From: DATGLE01 sp035294325
GTDB taxonomy: Bacteria > Chloroflexota > Ktedonobacteria > Ktedonobacterales > Ktedonobacteraceae
NCBI GenBank assembly: GCA_035294325.1
Contig: DATGLE010000219.1
Location: 1-17,691, forward strand
DNA length: 17,691 bases
Direction of reading: 5' to 3'
In this document: piece after piece, positions 1 through 7,458 of the stretch
Numbering within the stretch: position 1 is the stretch's first letter
How the letters are laid out: the number at the start of each line of letters is the position of its first letter
Position numbers and translations under genes: made by a program
The notes under the pieces: model-generated
Database searches by the model: none
Seen by the model: the letters and a program-made list of their open reading frames with translations, nothing else
Told to the model about the DNA's origin: nothing

Positions 1-37
1 GTGGCAACCGGGGCGGCTTCTCGGGGGAGGAATATTC

Positions 38-136
38 ACGTGGGCCAGCACAAGGCCCCCACCGCCCATCCCCGCCGCCCCTGGCCCCTACGGTGGTTAC
101 GAAACGGGTGGGCGTGGGCCTTGTGCTGGCCCACGT
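38..136. repeat. 99-bp inverted repeat (long hairpin) upstream of the SRPBCC gene
   Basis: A 21-nt arm at 38-58 (acgtgggccagcacaaggccc) is exactly matched in reverse complement at 116-136. Partial complementarity continues inward (gcccatc near 64-70 against gggtgggcg near 106-114). The loop is GC-rich. The element ends 34 nt before the start codon at 171. It has no obvious coding content and no transposase. It could be a MITE/REP-like palindrome or the terminator of a gene left of the window, but there is no T-run after the stem, so its role is undecided. Confidence 0.75.
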
Positions 137-170
137 ATCCATCCGATTTTGATGCGAGGAGGAATATCAT

Positions 171-650
171 ATGGGCCTGACAGTCTGTCCCGGCGCAGTC
201 GTCGCGACACCGGTTGAGGTGATCTGGGGGAATCTCGTCCATTGGGAACGCTATTGCGAGTGGTTTGATCGCTCGGTCCAGGTAGAACGGTGTGAGCCAG
301 AAGGCCCAGCCGCCGTAGGTCAGACCATCTATTTCGCTGGAAAAGCCCTGGGCCGCACCTGGCACTTTACCTTCAAGGTCGAAGAGGTCAATCCCGAAAG
401 ACACCAGATCGGCCTGCATGCTTTTTTCCCCCTGGGCCTGCAAATGAAACCACACATCTCCTGCACTCCCATCGATGCGACCACCTGCCGCGTCCAATAT
501 GGCTGAGATTTCATCTTCCCGCCAGGCTGGTGGGGCTGGTTCATGGAAACATTTGGCGGGAAAACATTGGCCGCCAGCATAGAAGATTCCTTGCAGCGCC
601 TCAAGCGTTCCTCTGAAAGACAGTATCAGCAAGAGCGCGGGTCCTCCTGA
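171..650 (+). pseudogene. SRPBCC-family (START/polyketide-cyclase-like) protein interrupted by in-frame TGA
   Basis: The ATG at 171 follows a strong ribosome binding site (gaggaggaatatc). The first 111 residues (MGLTVCPGAVVATPVEVIWG..., with WERYCEWFD and a GQTIYFAGKALGRTWHFTF strand pattern) resemble the SRPBCC/START-like ligand-binding fold: small soluble proteins with a hydrophobic pocket. A TGA at 504-506 stops translation after ...CRVQYG. The same frame then stays open to TGA 648-650 and encodes a convincing C-terminus: the FIFPPGWWGWF segment followed by an amphipathic helix (SIEDSLQRLKRSSERQ). Read through, the product would be 159 residues, a usual size for the family. The single stop probably replaced a TGG or TGC codon. 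The gene is convergent with hypE, so it is not part of the hydrogenase operon. Ligand and role are unknown. Confidence 0.7.
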
Positions 651-747
651 CGAATGAGGCCGGGAACACCGCGCATCCCGCCAGCTCCCCGGCCGGCTCT
701 AACTCTCGCAATCGCAAGGTGAGCTTTGCCGGGCTGCTGTTTCTCAT
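651..747. other. Convergent spacer between the SRPBCC gene and hypE, with weak stem-loops
   Basis: This is a 97-bp gap between two genes that end toward each other. It holds two weak inverted repeats: ggccggg at 658-664 with cccggcc at 688-694, and ctgctg at 734-739 with cagcag at 749-754, the latter overlapping the hypE stop codon. Neither is followed by a clear T-run on either strand, so a factor-independent terminator cannot be claimed, although a transcription end is expected here. Confidence 0.35.
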
Positions 748-1863
748 TCAGCAGATGCGGGGCAGAGGATCGCCGACGAGCATATCGAGCACGCGCATGC
801 CACCGATTTCGGTGCGCAGGAAGACCATGCCCGCAGGCTCTTGCTCGACGGTGCCAATCAGGGCGGCCTCACGCCCCAGCGGGTGGGCACGCAACGCGGC
901 CAGTGCAGCGCCGGCCTTTTCAGGCGCGACAATCGCCAGGAGTTTCCCCTCGTTGGCAATGGTGAGCGGATCAAGTCCCAGGATCTCGCAGGCGCCGCGC
1001 ACTCCCGTATGCACGGGGATGGCCTGTTCGTCAAGGGCAATGGCGACCTCTGAACTGAGCGCCATTTCGTTGAGGGCCGTCGCTACGCCTCCGCGCGTCG
1101 GGTCTTTGAGGCAATGCACGGCCTCGCCCGCCGCCTCGAAGAGCGCCGCAACCAGCGAGTGCAGCGGGGCTGTGTCGCTTTGTACCCCGGTCTCGATGTC
1201 GAGTTCTTCGCGCACGAGCATGATGGCGATGCCATGATCGCCAGCAGACCCGCTCAGCAACACTTTGTCGCCGGGCCGCAGGCGCGCCTGCCCCGGCTGC
1301 CACCCGTCACGCACAAGGCCCACGCCGGCGGTATTGATAAAGACGCCATCGGCCTTGCCGCGCTGCACCACTTTGGTATCGCCCGTCACGATAGTCACAC
1401 CCGCCTCACTGGCCGCCTCCGCCATCGAACCAACAATGCGCCGCAGTTCGGCTATAGGAAAGCCTTCCTCCAGTATAAAGCCTGCCGAGAGGTAGAGCGG
1501 CTCCGCGCCCGCCATCGCCAGATCGTTGATCGTGCCATGTACCGCCAGCTTGCCGATATCTCCGCCGGGGAAGAAGAGCGGGCTGACGACGTAGGTATCG
1601 GTGGTGAAGGCCAGGCGCCGGCCCGCGCCATCGATGCCGAAGGAGGCCGCGTCATCCATGGCATCCAGCAGCGGGTTCGAGAAGGCCGGGGCAAAGACCC
1701 CTTCGATCAGGTTGTGCGTCGCCTTGCCCCCGCTGCCGTGGCTGAGCGTAATCTTTTCGTCGCGCAGGTAGAATTTGTGGCGGCGCGCCTGCCGCGTGCG
1801 CTCAATCTTCCTGAGCACATCATCAACCATGTGCTCCCTGTTCTCTGGGACAGATGCAGACAT
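748..1863 (-). CDS. hypE: HypE, carbamoyl dehydratase / thiocyanate-forming maturation factor
   Basis: HypE takes the carbamoyl group delivered by HypF onto its C-terminal cysteine. It dehydrates it with ATP to a thiocyanate, which donates CN- to the iron held by HypC-HypD. The product is 371 aa. It shows the PurM/AIRS-type N-terminal motif (ITLSHGSGGKATHNLI), a GTINDLAMAGA segment, the KDPTRGGVATALNEMA motif of the second domain, and the diagnostic C-terminus PRIC ending in Cys371. The start at 1863 (MSASVPEN) is chosen because GAGGAG lies 7 nt upstream. A longer open frame reaching 2088 would run into hypD and lacks a site. The N-terminal extension of about 40 residues before the conserved core is charged. 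This is the last gene of the operon, 17 nt after hypD. Confidence 0.96.
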   Translation of the reverse strand: MSASVPENREHMVDDVLRKIERTRQARRHKFYLRDEKITLSHGSGGKATHNLIEGVFAPAFSNPLLDAMDDAASFGIDGAGRRLAFTTDTYVVSPLFFPGGDIGKLAVHGTINDLAMAGAEPLYLSAGFILEEGFPIAELRRIVGSMAEAASEAGVTIVTGDTKVVQRGKADGVFINTAGVGLVRDGWQPGQARLRPGDKVLLSGSAGDHGIAIMLVREELDIETGVQSDTAPLHSLVAALFEAAGEAVHCLKDPTRGGVATALNEMALSSEVAIALDEQAIPVHTGVRGACEILGLDPLTIANEGKLLAIVAPEKAGAALAALRAHPLGREAALIGTVEQEPAGMVFLRTEIGGMRVLDMLVGDPLPRIC

Positions 1864-1880
1864 AGTGATTCTCCTCAAAA

Positions 1881-3041
1881 TTATGAGCCGGTATCGATGC
1901 CGGTCACAGGCCGGATGTGCAGCCGCGTGCGCTCGGCGGCCATGGAGAAGCGCCCGTAATTGAAGTAGGCGGCGCAGGCGCCCTCCGGCGAGACCATGCA
2001 GGTGCCGATGGGCGTTTCGGGAGTGCAGGCGGTGCCGAAGACTTTGCATTCCCACGGTTTGATGACGCCCTTGAGCACTTCGCCGCACTGGCAGGCTTTG
2101 GGATCAGCCACGCGCAGGCCCGGCACTTCGTAGCGCAGTTCAGCATCCCAGTCGGCAAACTCTGGCCGCAGCTTCAAGGCGCTGTGCGTTATGAAACCCA
2201 GGCCCCGCCACTCGAAGAAGGGCCGCAGTTCCATCGTCTGCGCCATCGCTTGCAGCGCCCTGACGTTTCCTTCCGGGCGCACCACGCGCGCGTACTGGTT
2301 CTCGACCTCGGCGCGGCCCTCGCTGATCTGCCTGACGATCATGTAGACCGACTGGATGATGTCGAGCGGCTCAAAGCCGGAGATGACGACGGGCTTGTGA
2401 TGATCGCGCGCCACAAAGTTATATGGCCGCATGCCGATGACCATGCTGACGTGGCCGGGGCCGATGAAGCCGTCCAGGCGCAGGTCGGGCGAGTCGAGAA
2501 TGGCCTTGATGGCCGGTACGATGGTGACGTGGTTGCAGAAGACGGAGAAATTCCTTATGCCTTCGGCTCGCGCCCGCAGCAGCGTGACCGCCGTTGAGGG
2601 GGCCGTCGTCTCGAAGCCGATGGCGAAGAAGACGACCTGGCGATCAGGATGCTGGCGCGCGAGCTTGAGCGCATCAAGTGGAGAATAGACGAAGCGCACA
2701 TCGGCGCCCTCGGATTTGGCGTCGAGCAAGCTGCCTTTGGAGCCGGGAACGCGCATCATGTCGCCAAAGGTGGTGAAGATGACGCCCTCCATGCGGGCAA
2801 TGGCGATGGCGTCGTCGATGCGGCCCATCGGCAGCACGCAGACGGGACAGCCTGGCCCGTGAACGAGGTCGATGTTGCGCGGCAGCACGTCCTCGATGCC
2901 GTGTTTGTAGATGGTGTGGGTGTGGCCCCCGCAGACCTCCATCAGCTTGAGCGGCTGACCAGCGCTCAGTCTGGCGATTTCTTCGCAGATGCGCTTTGCC
3001 AGTTCTGGATCGCGATATTCGTCAACGTATTTCATGCTCAT
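1881..3041 (-). CDS. hypD: HypD, Fe-S scaffold for assembly of Fe(CN)2CO
   Basis: HypD pairs with HypC and holds the iron atom while CN and CO ligands are attached; it carries a [4Fe-4S] cluster. The product is 386 aa, normal for the family. Visible motifs are EVCGGHTHTIYKHG (Cys37), HGPGCPVCVLP (Cys65 and Cys68), FFAIGFETTAPS, GPGHVSMVIG, and a cysteine-rich C-terminal region (ACQCGEVLKG, WECKVFG, GTCMVSPEGACAAYFNYGR) that supplies cluster ligands. The start at 3041 (MSMKYVDE) fits an ATGA overlap with the stop of the upstream SIS gene and a site GGAAGGAG 7 nt before. The much longer open frame to 3599 is a shadow over the SIS gene. The following hypE begins 17 nt later. Confidence 0.97.
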   Translation of the reverse strand: MSMKYVDEYRDPELAKRICEEIARLSAGQPLKLMEVCGGHTHTIYKHGIEDVLPRNIDLVHGPGCPVCVLPMGRIDDAIAIARMEGVIFTTFGDMMRVPGSKGSLLDAKSEGADVRFVYSPLDALKLARQHPDRQVVFFAIGFETTAPSTAVTLLRARAEGIRNFSVFCNHVTIVPAIKAILDSPDLRLDGFIGPGHVSMVIGMRPYNFVARDHHKPVVISGFEPLDIIQSVYMIVRQISEGRAEVENQYARVVRPEGNVRALQAMAQTMELRPFFEWRGLGFITHSALKLRPEFADWDAELRYEVPGLRVADPKACQCGEVLKGVIKPWECKVFGTACTPETPIGTCMVSPEGACAAYFNYGRFSMAAERTRLHIRPVTGIDTGS

Positions 3042-3715
3042 CTCTCTTCTCCTTCCAACAACAAATGTACGGCTTCGATCAGGGCGTGATAGGCGGTTGC
3101 CTGCGCTTCCTGGATACGCGGTATGTGGTCGCTGGGGGCGTTGATGCAGTGATCCAGGGCCGCGCTCCGCAGCATCTTGCCGCCGTCGTAGCCGGTCAGC
3201 CCCACGGTCAACAGCCCCTGCTTCTTTGCCTGCTCCAGCGCCGCCAGCACGTTTGTTGAATTGCCACTTGTCGAGATGCCCACGGCGATATCGCCGCGCC
3301 GCCCATAGGCGATGACCTGGCGCGCGAACACATTGTCGAATCCGACATCGTTGCCTACCGCTGTGACCACAGCGATATCGTTGGTCAGGGCGATGGCCGG
3401 CAGCGGTCGCCAGCCGGGAAAAGGCGGGGCAATGAGTTCGTAGACCATATCCTGCGCGTCTGTCGTGCTGCCGCCGTTGCCGAACGCCAGCAGGCAGGCG
3501 CCGTTGCGAAAGGCGGCGGCCATGGCGCGGGCGGCGGCAACGATCTGCTGGCCCGAATGCGCGAGCGTTGCGCGGCGCAGCTCGATCACTTCGCGGCACT
3601 TCTCAAGCGTCGAGTGGCGTACCTGCGCCAGCACATCTTCTATGCTGGCCCTGCCCCCCTCAAAGAGAAAGGGATAGAAGAGCCTGTCGTATTCGGAGCC
3701 TTCAACATCGCTCAT
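3038..3715 (-). CDS. SIS-domain phosphosugar isomerase-like protein 1 (GmhA-like)
   Basis: This 225-aa protein has a single SIS (sugar isomerase) domain resembling sedoheptulose-7-phosphate isomerase. The phosphosugar-binding signatures look intact: FGNGGSTTDAQ at about residues 78-88 and GISTSGNSTNV at about 146-156. A GYDGGKM segment and a C-terminal helix (IQEAQATAYHALIEAVHLLL) follow. It has a roughly 40-residue N-terminal extension with a YDRLFYPFLFEGG stretch. SIS proteins are known neighbours of hyp genes in actinobacterial hydrogenase clusters, but their role is not established. It starts 3 nt after the HypC2 stop and overlaps hypD by 4 nt (ATGA), so it is tightly coupled to maturation genes rather than to heptose synthesis. 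No other heptose genes are seen here. Confidence 0.9.
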   Translation of the reverse strand: MSDVEGSEYDRLFYPFLFEGGRASIEDVLAQVRHSTLEKCREVIELRRATLAHSGQQIVAAARAMAAAFRNGACLLAFGNGGSTTDAQDMVYELIAPPFPGWRPLPAIALTNDIAVVTAVGNDVGFDNVFARQVIAYGRRGDIAVGISTSGNSTNVLAALEQAKKQGLLTVGLTGYDGGKMLRSAALDHCINAPSDHIPRIQEAQATAYHALIEAVHLLLEGEER

Positions 3716-3718
3716 GTT

Positions 3719-4033
3719 TCATCTTGCCTCACCTTCAATTTTTACATGGGCGATGGCGACTCCGCCGTGGACGAGTATTTCGTCGCCCACCGCCGCGCTC
3801 TCCAGAAGCGTAATATCAACCTCTTCTATTGCATCCCCCGAAACTTCTGGAAGAGAGGAAGGAGCATCGGGGAACATCCCCATGTACCTGTCAGGCCCCT
3901 GCATCCCTGCATTGAGCGTTACCAGCGCCAGCCCCGTTGTCTCGTCGATACGCAGTATACGGGCTGGCAGCGCCTCGTCGGAACAGGTCGTGCAGTGTCC
4001 CTCTGCATCTCTATTGCAGAAATATTCATTCAT
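3719..4033 (-). CDS. Second HypC/HupF-like hydrogenase assembly protein
   Basis: This 104-aa protein resembles the HypC/HupF-type 'hydrogenase assembly protein' found beside SIS genes in actinobacterial hyp clusters. Its C-terminal half has the HypC-like beta-barrel pattern (VGDEILVHGGVAIAHVKIEGEA). It lacks the canonical MCLGIPG start. Instead the N-terminus carries three cysteines in CNRDAEGHCTTCSDEALPAR (Cys6, Cys14, Cys17), a possible metal or Fe-S motif. A 30-residue insert (about residues 43-72) separates the two halves. The ATG at 4033 overlaps the SIS2 stop (ATGA), with AAGGA 8 nt upstream. It lies between two SIS genes with essentially no spacers. Whether it replaces, chaperones or modulates HypC is not known. 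Confidence 0.8.
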   Translation of the reverse strand: MNEYFCNRDAEGHCTTCSDEALPARILRIDETTGLALVTLNAGMQGPDRYMGMFPDAPSSLPEVSGDAIEEVDITLLESAAVGDEILVHGGVAIAHVKIEGEAR

Positions 4034-4650
4034 TGTAAGAGTCCTTCATGCTCAAAGAAGACATGTACCAGCTCCCACAAGACATGGTAAAGCGTCTCGT
4101 GTGTCTCCTGAATCACCAGGGGATCGCGCGCCGGGACGACGAAGCAGAAATCAAGTTCGGCCCCGCGCAAGAGTCCGCCATCGCCGCCGGCGAGACCCAG
4201 CGTGAGCAGGCCCTTCTGCCTCGCTGCGTGCAGCGCCGCCACGACGTTCGCGCAGCAGCCGTCGGGCGAGAGGCCCATGGCGATATCCTGTGGGCGCGCG
4301 AGCACGGCGACCTGGCGCGCGAAGGGCATGGTGGTATCGCCGCCGGCGGTCAGCCCGCTGATCGTGGCGCTATCGTTGGTAAGGGCCAGGGCGGGCAGCG
4401 CGCGCTTGCCGACGATGACCGGATGCACAAACTCGACGGAGATATGCTGTGCATCGGTGGCCCATGCTCCATTGCCAAAGGCGAGCAGGCGCCCTCCCTG
4501 GTGGAAGCGGCGCGCCATCGCCCAGCACGCCTCGGCGATGCGCGGCGCTTCAAGCGTAAAGAACGTATCAGGCACCGTCGTACTGCGTTCAAAGCGCGCC
4601 TCAACCAGCGCCATCACGTCTGGCCGCCGCTCTTCTCTTTCGGATGCCAT
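4030..4650 (-). CDS. SIS-domain protein 2, divergent active site
   Basis: This 206-aa single-SIS-domain protein is paralogous to SIS protein 1. It keeps the first phosphate-binding segment in altered form (FGNGAWATDAQHISVEFVHP, residues 58-77). The second signature is changed from the usual STSGNS to GLSPDGCCANV (about 126-136), so the serine/threonine-rich phosphate loop is degenerate and carries two adjacent cysteines. It may bind a sugar phosphate without isomerising it, or may have another role. The ATG at 4650 is chosen because GAGGAG lies just upstream. A GTG at 4662 forms a GTGA overlap with the hypC stop but has no site, so it is a weaker alternative. It ends in an ATGA overlap with the HypC2 gene. 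Confidence 0.87.
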   Translation of the reverse strand: MASEREERRPDVMALVEARFERSTTVPDTFFTLEAPRIAEACWAMARRFHQGGRLLAFGNGAWATDAQHISVEFVHPVIVGKRALPALALTNDSATISGLTAGGDTTMPFARQVAVLARPQDIAMGLSPDGCCANVVAALHAARQKGLLTLGLAGGDGGLLRGAELDFCFVVPARDPLVIQETHETLYHVLWELVHVFFEHEGLLQ

Positions 4651-4658
4651 TATTCTCC

Positions 4659-4931
4659 TCACTCAATCTGGCTCTGATGGAGCATATTGAGTTCGTCGGT
4701 ATACGCCTGGCCCATGATCTGAAGCGCCTGCATCGTCTCACGGGCCTCGTTCTCATCTATCTTGCTCATAGCAAAGCCTACGTGGATTAACACCCAGTCG
4801 CCCGGCTCGATGCCATCAGGCCGTACCAGGGCTATGCTCACATTGCGCTTCACGCCGGAGACATCGACGCGCGCAATAGAATTGGCATCATCCACAATGT
4901 CTATGACTTTGCCCGGAATGCCAAGACACAT
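4659..4931 (-). CDS. hypC: HypC, maturation chaperone
   Basis: HypC binds the Fe(CN)2CO precursor with HypD and delivers it to the large-subunit precursor. The 90-aa product begins MCLGIPGKVI, with the essential Cys2, and continues with the family pattern (DVSGVKRNVSIALV, GDWVLIHVGFAMSKIDENEA). The start at 4931 is fixed by the need for Cys at position 2 and by the site AAGGAGG 5 nt upstream; an upstream in-frame start at 4958 would hide the cysteine. The normal size is 75-95 aa. SIS protein 2 starts 8 nt after its stop. Confidence 0.97.
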   Translation of the reverse strand: MCLGIPGKVIDIVDDANSIARVDVSGVKRNVSIALVRPDGIEPGDWVLIHVGFAMSKIDENEARETMQALQIMGQAYTDELNMLHQSQIE

Positions 4932-4947
4932 TTTTGCCTCCTTAACA

Positions 4948-5009
4948 GACGCGGGCAAGCCGCCGTCCGCCTACTGACGCGGGCAAGCCCGCCTGGACGC
5001 GGGCAAGCC
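4948..5009. repeat. Three short direct repeats (GACGCGGGCAAGCC) in the hypF-hypC spacer
   Basis: The 14-mer gacgcgggcaagcc occurs exactly at 4948-4961, 4976-4989 and 4996-5009. Copies 1 and 3 are followed by gccgtc. Period is uneven (28 then 20 bp). The repeats fill most of the 85-bp spacer between hypF and hypC. They are too short and irregular for CRISPR and look like a degenerate REP-type cluster. Confidence 0.75.
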
Positions 5010-5016
5010 GCCGTCT

Positions 5017-7344
5017 CTACATTTTTTCTGGCCGCAACCGAGCTGCGGCCACGGCCAGCTGGCCGAGACTGATTCCGCCATCGTTGGGCGGAACGCGCCG
5101 ATTGGTATAGACATGGAACGCTAACGCGTGCAGGCGCGCCAGCAGTTGCTCAAGTAACAGGCGATTCTGAAATACGCCGCCGCTGAGCGCGACCACCTTC
5201 AATCCTGTGCGCTCGCGCGCCTCAACGCAGACCCGCGCGAGCATATCGGCGATTGAGCTATGGAAGCGAGCGGCAATGCGTGATGCGGGCACACCCCGCG
5301 CTATCTCGTCCACGATGGCGCGCAGCATCGGCGTCACATCCAGCGTCGCCGGTTTTCCTGGATTGATGGCGAAGGGATAGGCAGGATCGACGGCTTCGCC
5401 TTCGGCCAGCATCTCCATCTCGATAGCCGCCTGGCCCTCATACACCACTTCGTCGCGCACACCGAGCAGCGCGGCTGCGGCATCAAAGAGCCGCCCCAGG
5501 CTGGAGGTCGGCGGGCTGTTGATGCCGCGCTGCATCATCTGATTTATCGCGCGCCATTTCGCACGATCCAGGCGTCGCACAAAGGGAATGTCCAGATCAA
5601 GGAAGGCGTCGCCACAGGTTCGTGCGAGGTAGAGCGCGGCCATACGCCAGGGCTGGCGCACAGCCTGCTCGCCACCCGGCAGTGGCACATAGGCCAGGTG
5701 CGCCAGGCGCTCGAAGCCCGTCAGGTCGGCGCTCAGCGCTTCGCAGCCCCATATCGCTCCATCGGTGCCGTAGCCAGTGCCATCGGCGGCAATGCCAATC
5801 ACCGGACCCGCCAGACCATGCTCGGCCAGCACGCTCGCGATATGAGCATGATGGTGCTGAACGCCGATCTTGCGCGGAATGCTGGAATCGAGGGCGTATT
5901 TTGTCGCCAGATATTCGGGATGCAGGTCGTAGGCAATGGCTTCGGGGAAGATATCAAACAGGCGCTGGAAGTGCTCGATGCCCTCGCGGAATGACCTGAG
6001 CGTTTCCCAGTTCTCCAGGTCGCCGATGTGATGGCTGACGAATGCCTGGCGACTCTTGCCCAGGCAGAAGGTGTTCTTGAGATGCCCGCCACAGGCCAGC
6101 ACGGGCTCCGGCAGCTCGAAGGCCAGCGCGATTGGCTCCGGGACGTAGCCACGCGCACGCCGGAAAAACTGCTCGCCACCGGCAACGACACGCATCACCG
6201 AGTCATCGCAGCGCATATGGATGGCGCGATTATGTGTGAGCATGCCATCGGCAACAGGGGAGAGCCGCGCGCGCGCATCATCGTCCTGATAGGCTATTGG
6301 CTCATCGCTCAGGTTGCCGCTGGTCATCACCAGCGCGGCTGGTCGGCCCGCCGGAATCGCCCCGGCGAAGCAGTGCAGCAGGAGATGGTGCAGCGGCGTG
6401 TAGGGCAGCATGAGGCCCAGCGTGTTGTAGGCTGGCGCGACGCCGGGCGCCACGGGACAGCCGGGCAGTTGCTCTAAGAGCAGGATGGGGCGGCGCCGCG
6501 ATTGCAGCAGCGCAGCCTCGTCCTCGCTCACGCGGCAGAGCTGCCGCGCCGTGGCAATATCGGCGACCATGAGCGCGAACGGACGCGCTTCGCGATGCTT
6601 GCGCGCTCGCAGTCGCTGCACTGCCTCCGCGTTCAGGGCATCACAGGCCAGGTGATAGCCGCCCAGCCCCTTGATCGCCAGAATCTTCCCCGCCGCCAGG
6701 TGGTGCGCCGCCGCGACAATTGGCTCCGCATCCATCTCTGGCAGCCCTCCCCAGGGGAGCAGGCGCGTATGCGGGCCGCAGCGCGGGCAGGCGTTGGGCT
6801 GCGCATGGAAGCGCCGGTTGAGCGGATCGTCGTACTCGGCCTGGCAGTCAGGGCACATCTGGAAGACGCGCATGGTGGTCCTGTCGCGGTCATAGGGCAC
6901 GTCCCGCACAATTGTGAAGCGCGGGCCGCAGTTAGTACAGTTGATAAAGGGATAGTGGCAGCGCCGGTCCGCCGGATCGAAAAGTTCGTGCAGGCAATCG
7001 TCGCAGGTAGCGGTGTCAGGCGAGATGAGCGCCTGCCGCTCGGCGCCCGCCTGGCTGTGAGAGATAACGAATGCCGTCTCGTGCAGCGGGGCCAGATCTT
7101 CGGTTGCGATGCTATCGATGCGCGCCAGCGGTGGCAGTTCTTCGCGCAGCGCCCGTTGAAATGCTTCGATGGCCTCGCGCGCACCTTCGACCTCGATGGT
7201 CACGCCCTGGCTATCGTTGCGCACAAAGCCCGCCAGATTCCGGCGCTGCGCCTGTCCATAGACAAAGGGCCGAAAGCCGACGCCCTGTACAATGCCCTGG
7301 ATGATGAAGCGCCTCCGCGCTGTCGCGCCTGTTACCGCTGCCAT
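5017..7344 (-). CDS. hypF: HypF, carbamoyltransferase
   Basis: HypF converts carbamoyl phosphate and ATP to carbamoyl adenylate and loads the carbamoyl group on HypE; this is the first step toward the CN- ligands. The product is 775 aa, usual for the family. Domains in order: acylphosphatase-like (GIVQGVGFRPFVYG, residues 17-30, through about 95); two zinc fingers (Cys114/117 with 136/139, and Cys164/167 with 186/189); a YrdC-like nucleotide-binding domain (about 205-400, with LGGYHLACDA and MTSGNLSDEPI); and a Kae1-like C-terminal domain with the metal motif HHHAHIASVL and ALSGGVFQNRLLLEQLL. The ATG at 7344 (MAAVTGATA) is preceded by AAAGGA at 7 nt. The open frame reaching 7383 would use TTG without a good site. 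Confidence 0.96.
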   Translation of the reverse strand: MAAVTGATARRRFIIQGIVQGVGFRPFVYGQAQRRNLAGFVRNDSQGVTIEVEGAREAIEAFQRALREELPPLARIDSIATEDLAPLHETAFVISHSQAGAERQALISPDTATCDDCLHELFDPADRRCHYPFINCTNCGPRFTIVRDVPYDRDRTTMRVFQMCPDCQAEYDDPLNRRFHAQPNACPRCGPHTRLLPWGGLPEMDAEPIVAAAHHLAAGKILAIKGLGGYHLACDALNAEAVQRLRARKHREARPFALMVADIATARQLCRVSEDEAALLQSRRRPILLLEQLPGCPVAPGVAPAYNTLGLMLPYTPLHHLLLHCFAGAIPAGRPAALVMTSGNLSDEPIAYQDDDARARLSPVADGMLTHNRAIHMRCDDSVMRVVAGGEQFFRRARGYVPEPIALAFELPEPVLACGGHLKNTFCLGKSRQAFVSHHIGDLENWETLRSFREGIEHFQRLFDIFPEAIAYDLHPEYLATKYALDSSIPRKIGVQHHHAHIASVLAEHGLAGPVIGIAADGTGYGTDGAIWGCEALSADLTGFERLAHLAYVPLPGGEQAVRQPWRMAALYLARTCGDAFLDLDIPFVRRLDRAKWRAINQMMQRGINSPPTSSLGRLFDAAAALLGVRDEVVYEGQAAIEMEMLAEGEAVDPAYPFAINPGKPATLDVTPMLRAIVDEIARGVPASRIAARFHSSIADMLARVCVEARERTGLKVVALSGGVFQNRLLLEQLLARLHALAFHVYTNRRVPPNDGGISLGQLAVAAARLRPEKM

Positions 7345-7415
7345 CTTTAATCCTTTGATATTCCTCAAGCCAGATAGGGACAAGCCCTATAGGTGTTAAC
7401 TTGCTCTCTAACCGT

Positions 7416-7458
7416 GTCATCCTGAGCGCCAGGATGACACCCTGGCGCTCAGGATGAC
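7416..7458. repeat. Perfect 18-bp stem-loop overlapping the 3' end of hypB
   Basis: Arm 7416-7433 (gtcatcctgagcgccagg) and arm 7441-7458 are exact reverse complements around a 7-nt loop. The right arm runs through the last codons and TGA of hypB (stop at 7449-7451), so the repeat supplies the C-terminal residues TSS and the stop. No T-run follows. The core tcatcctgagcg recurs at 9828-9839. This pattern fits a REP-type palindrome inserted at the end of hypB. Confidence 0.8.

Noticed and set aside
36..632. 198-aa minus-strand open frame opposite the SRPBCC gene
   Set aside because: It is antisense to a gene with recognisable family pattern and a strong ribosome binding site, and runs through the 38-136 palindrome; no domain is recognisable.
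748..1863. Selenophosphate synthetase (SelD) instead of HypE
   Set aside because: The fold family is shared, but the PRIC C-terminus and the hyp context identify HypE.
1114..1959. 281-aa plus-strand open frame
   Set aside because: Antisense shadow of hypE and the end of hypD, typical for GC-rich codon use; no site or domain.
3042..3599. N-terminal extension of HypD
   Set aside because: It covers the SIS1 gene in another frame; the ATGA start at 3041 has a good site and matches the family length.
3038..4650. LPS heptose synthesis (gmhA) as the function of the SIS genes
   Set aside because: No other heptose or LPS genes are nearby, and both genes are translationally coupled to hyp genes; one has a degenerate phosphate loop.
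4948..5009. Possible CRISPR array
   Set aside because: Only three 14-nt repeats with uneven 6-14 nt spacers and no cas genes.
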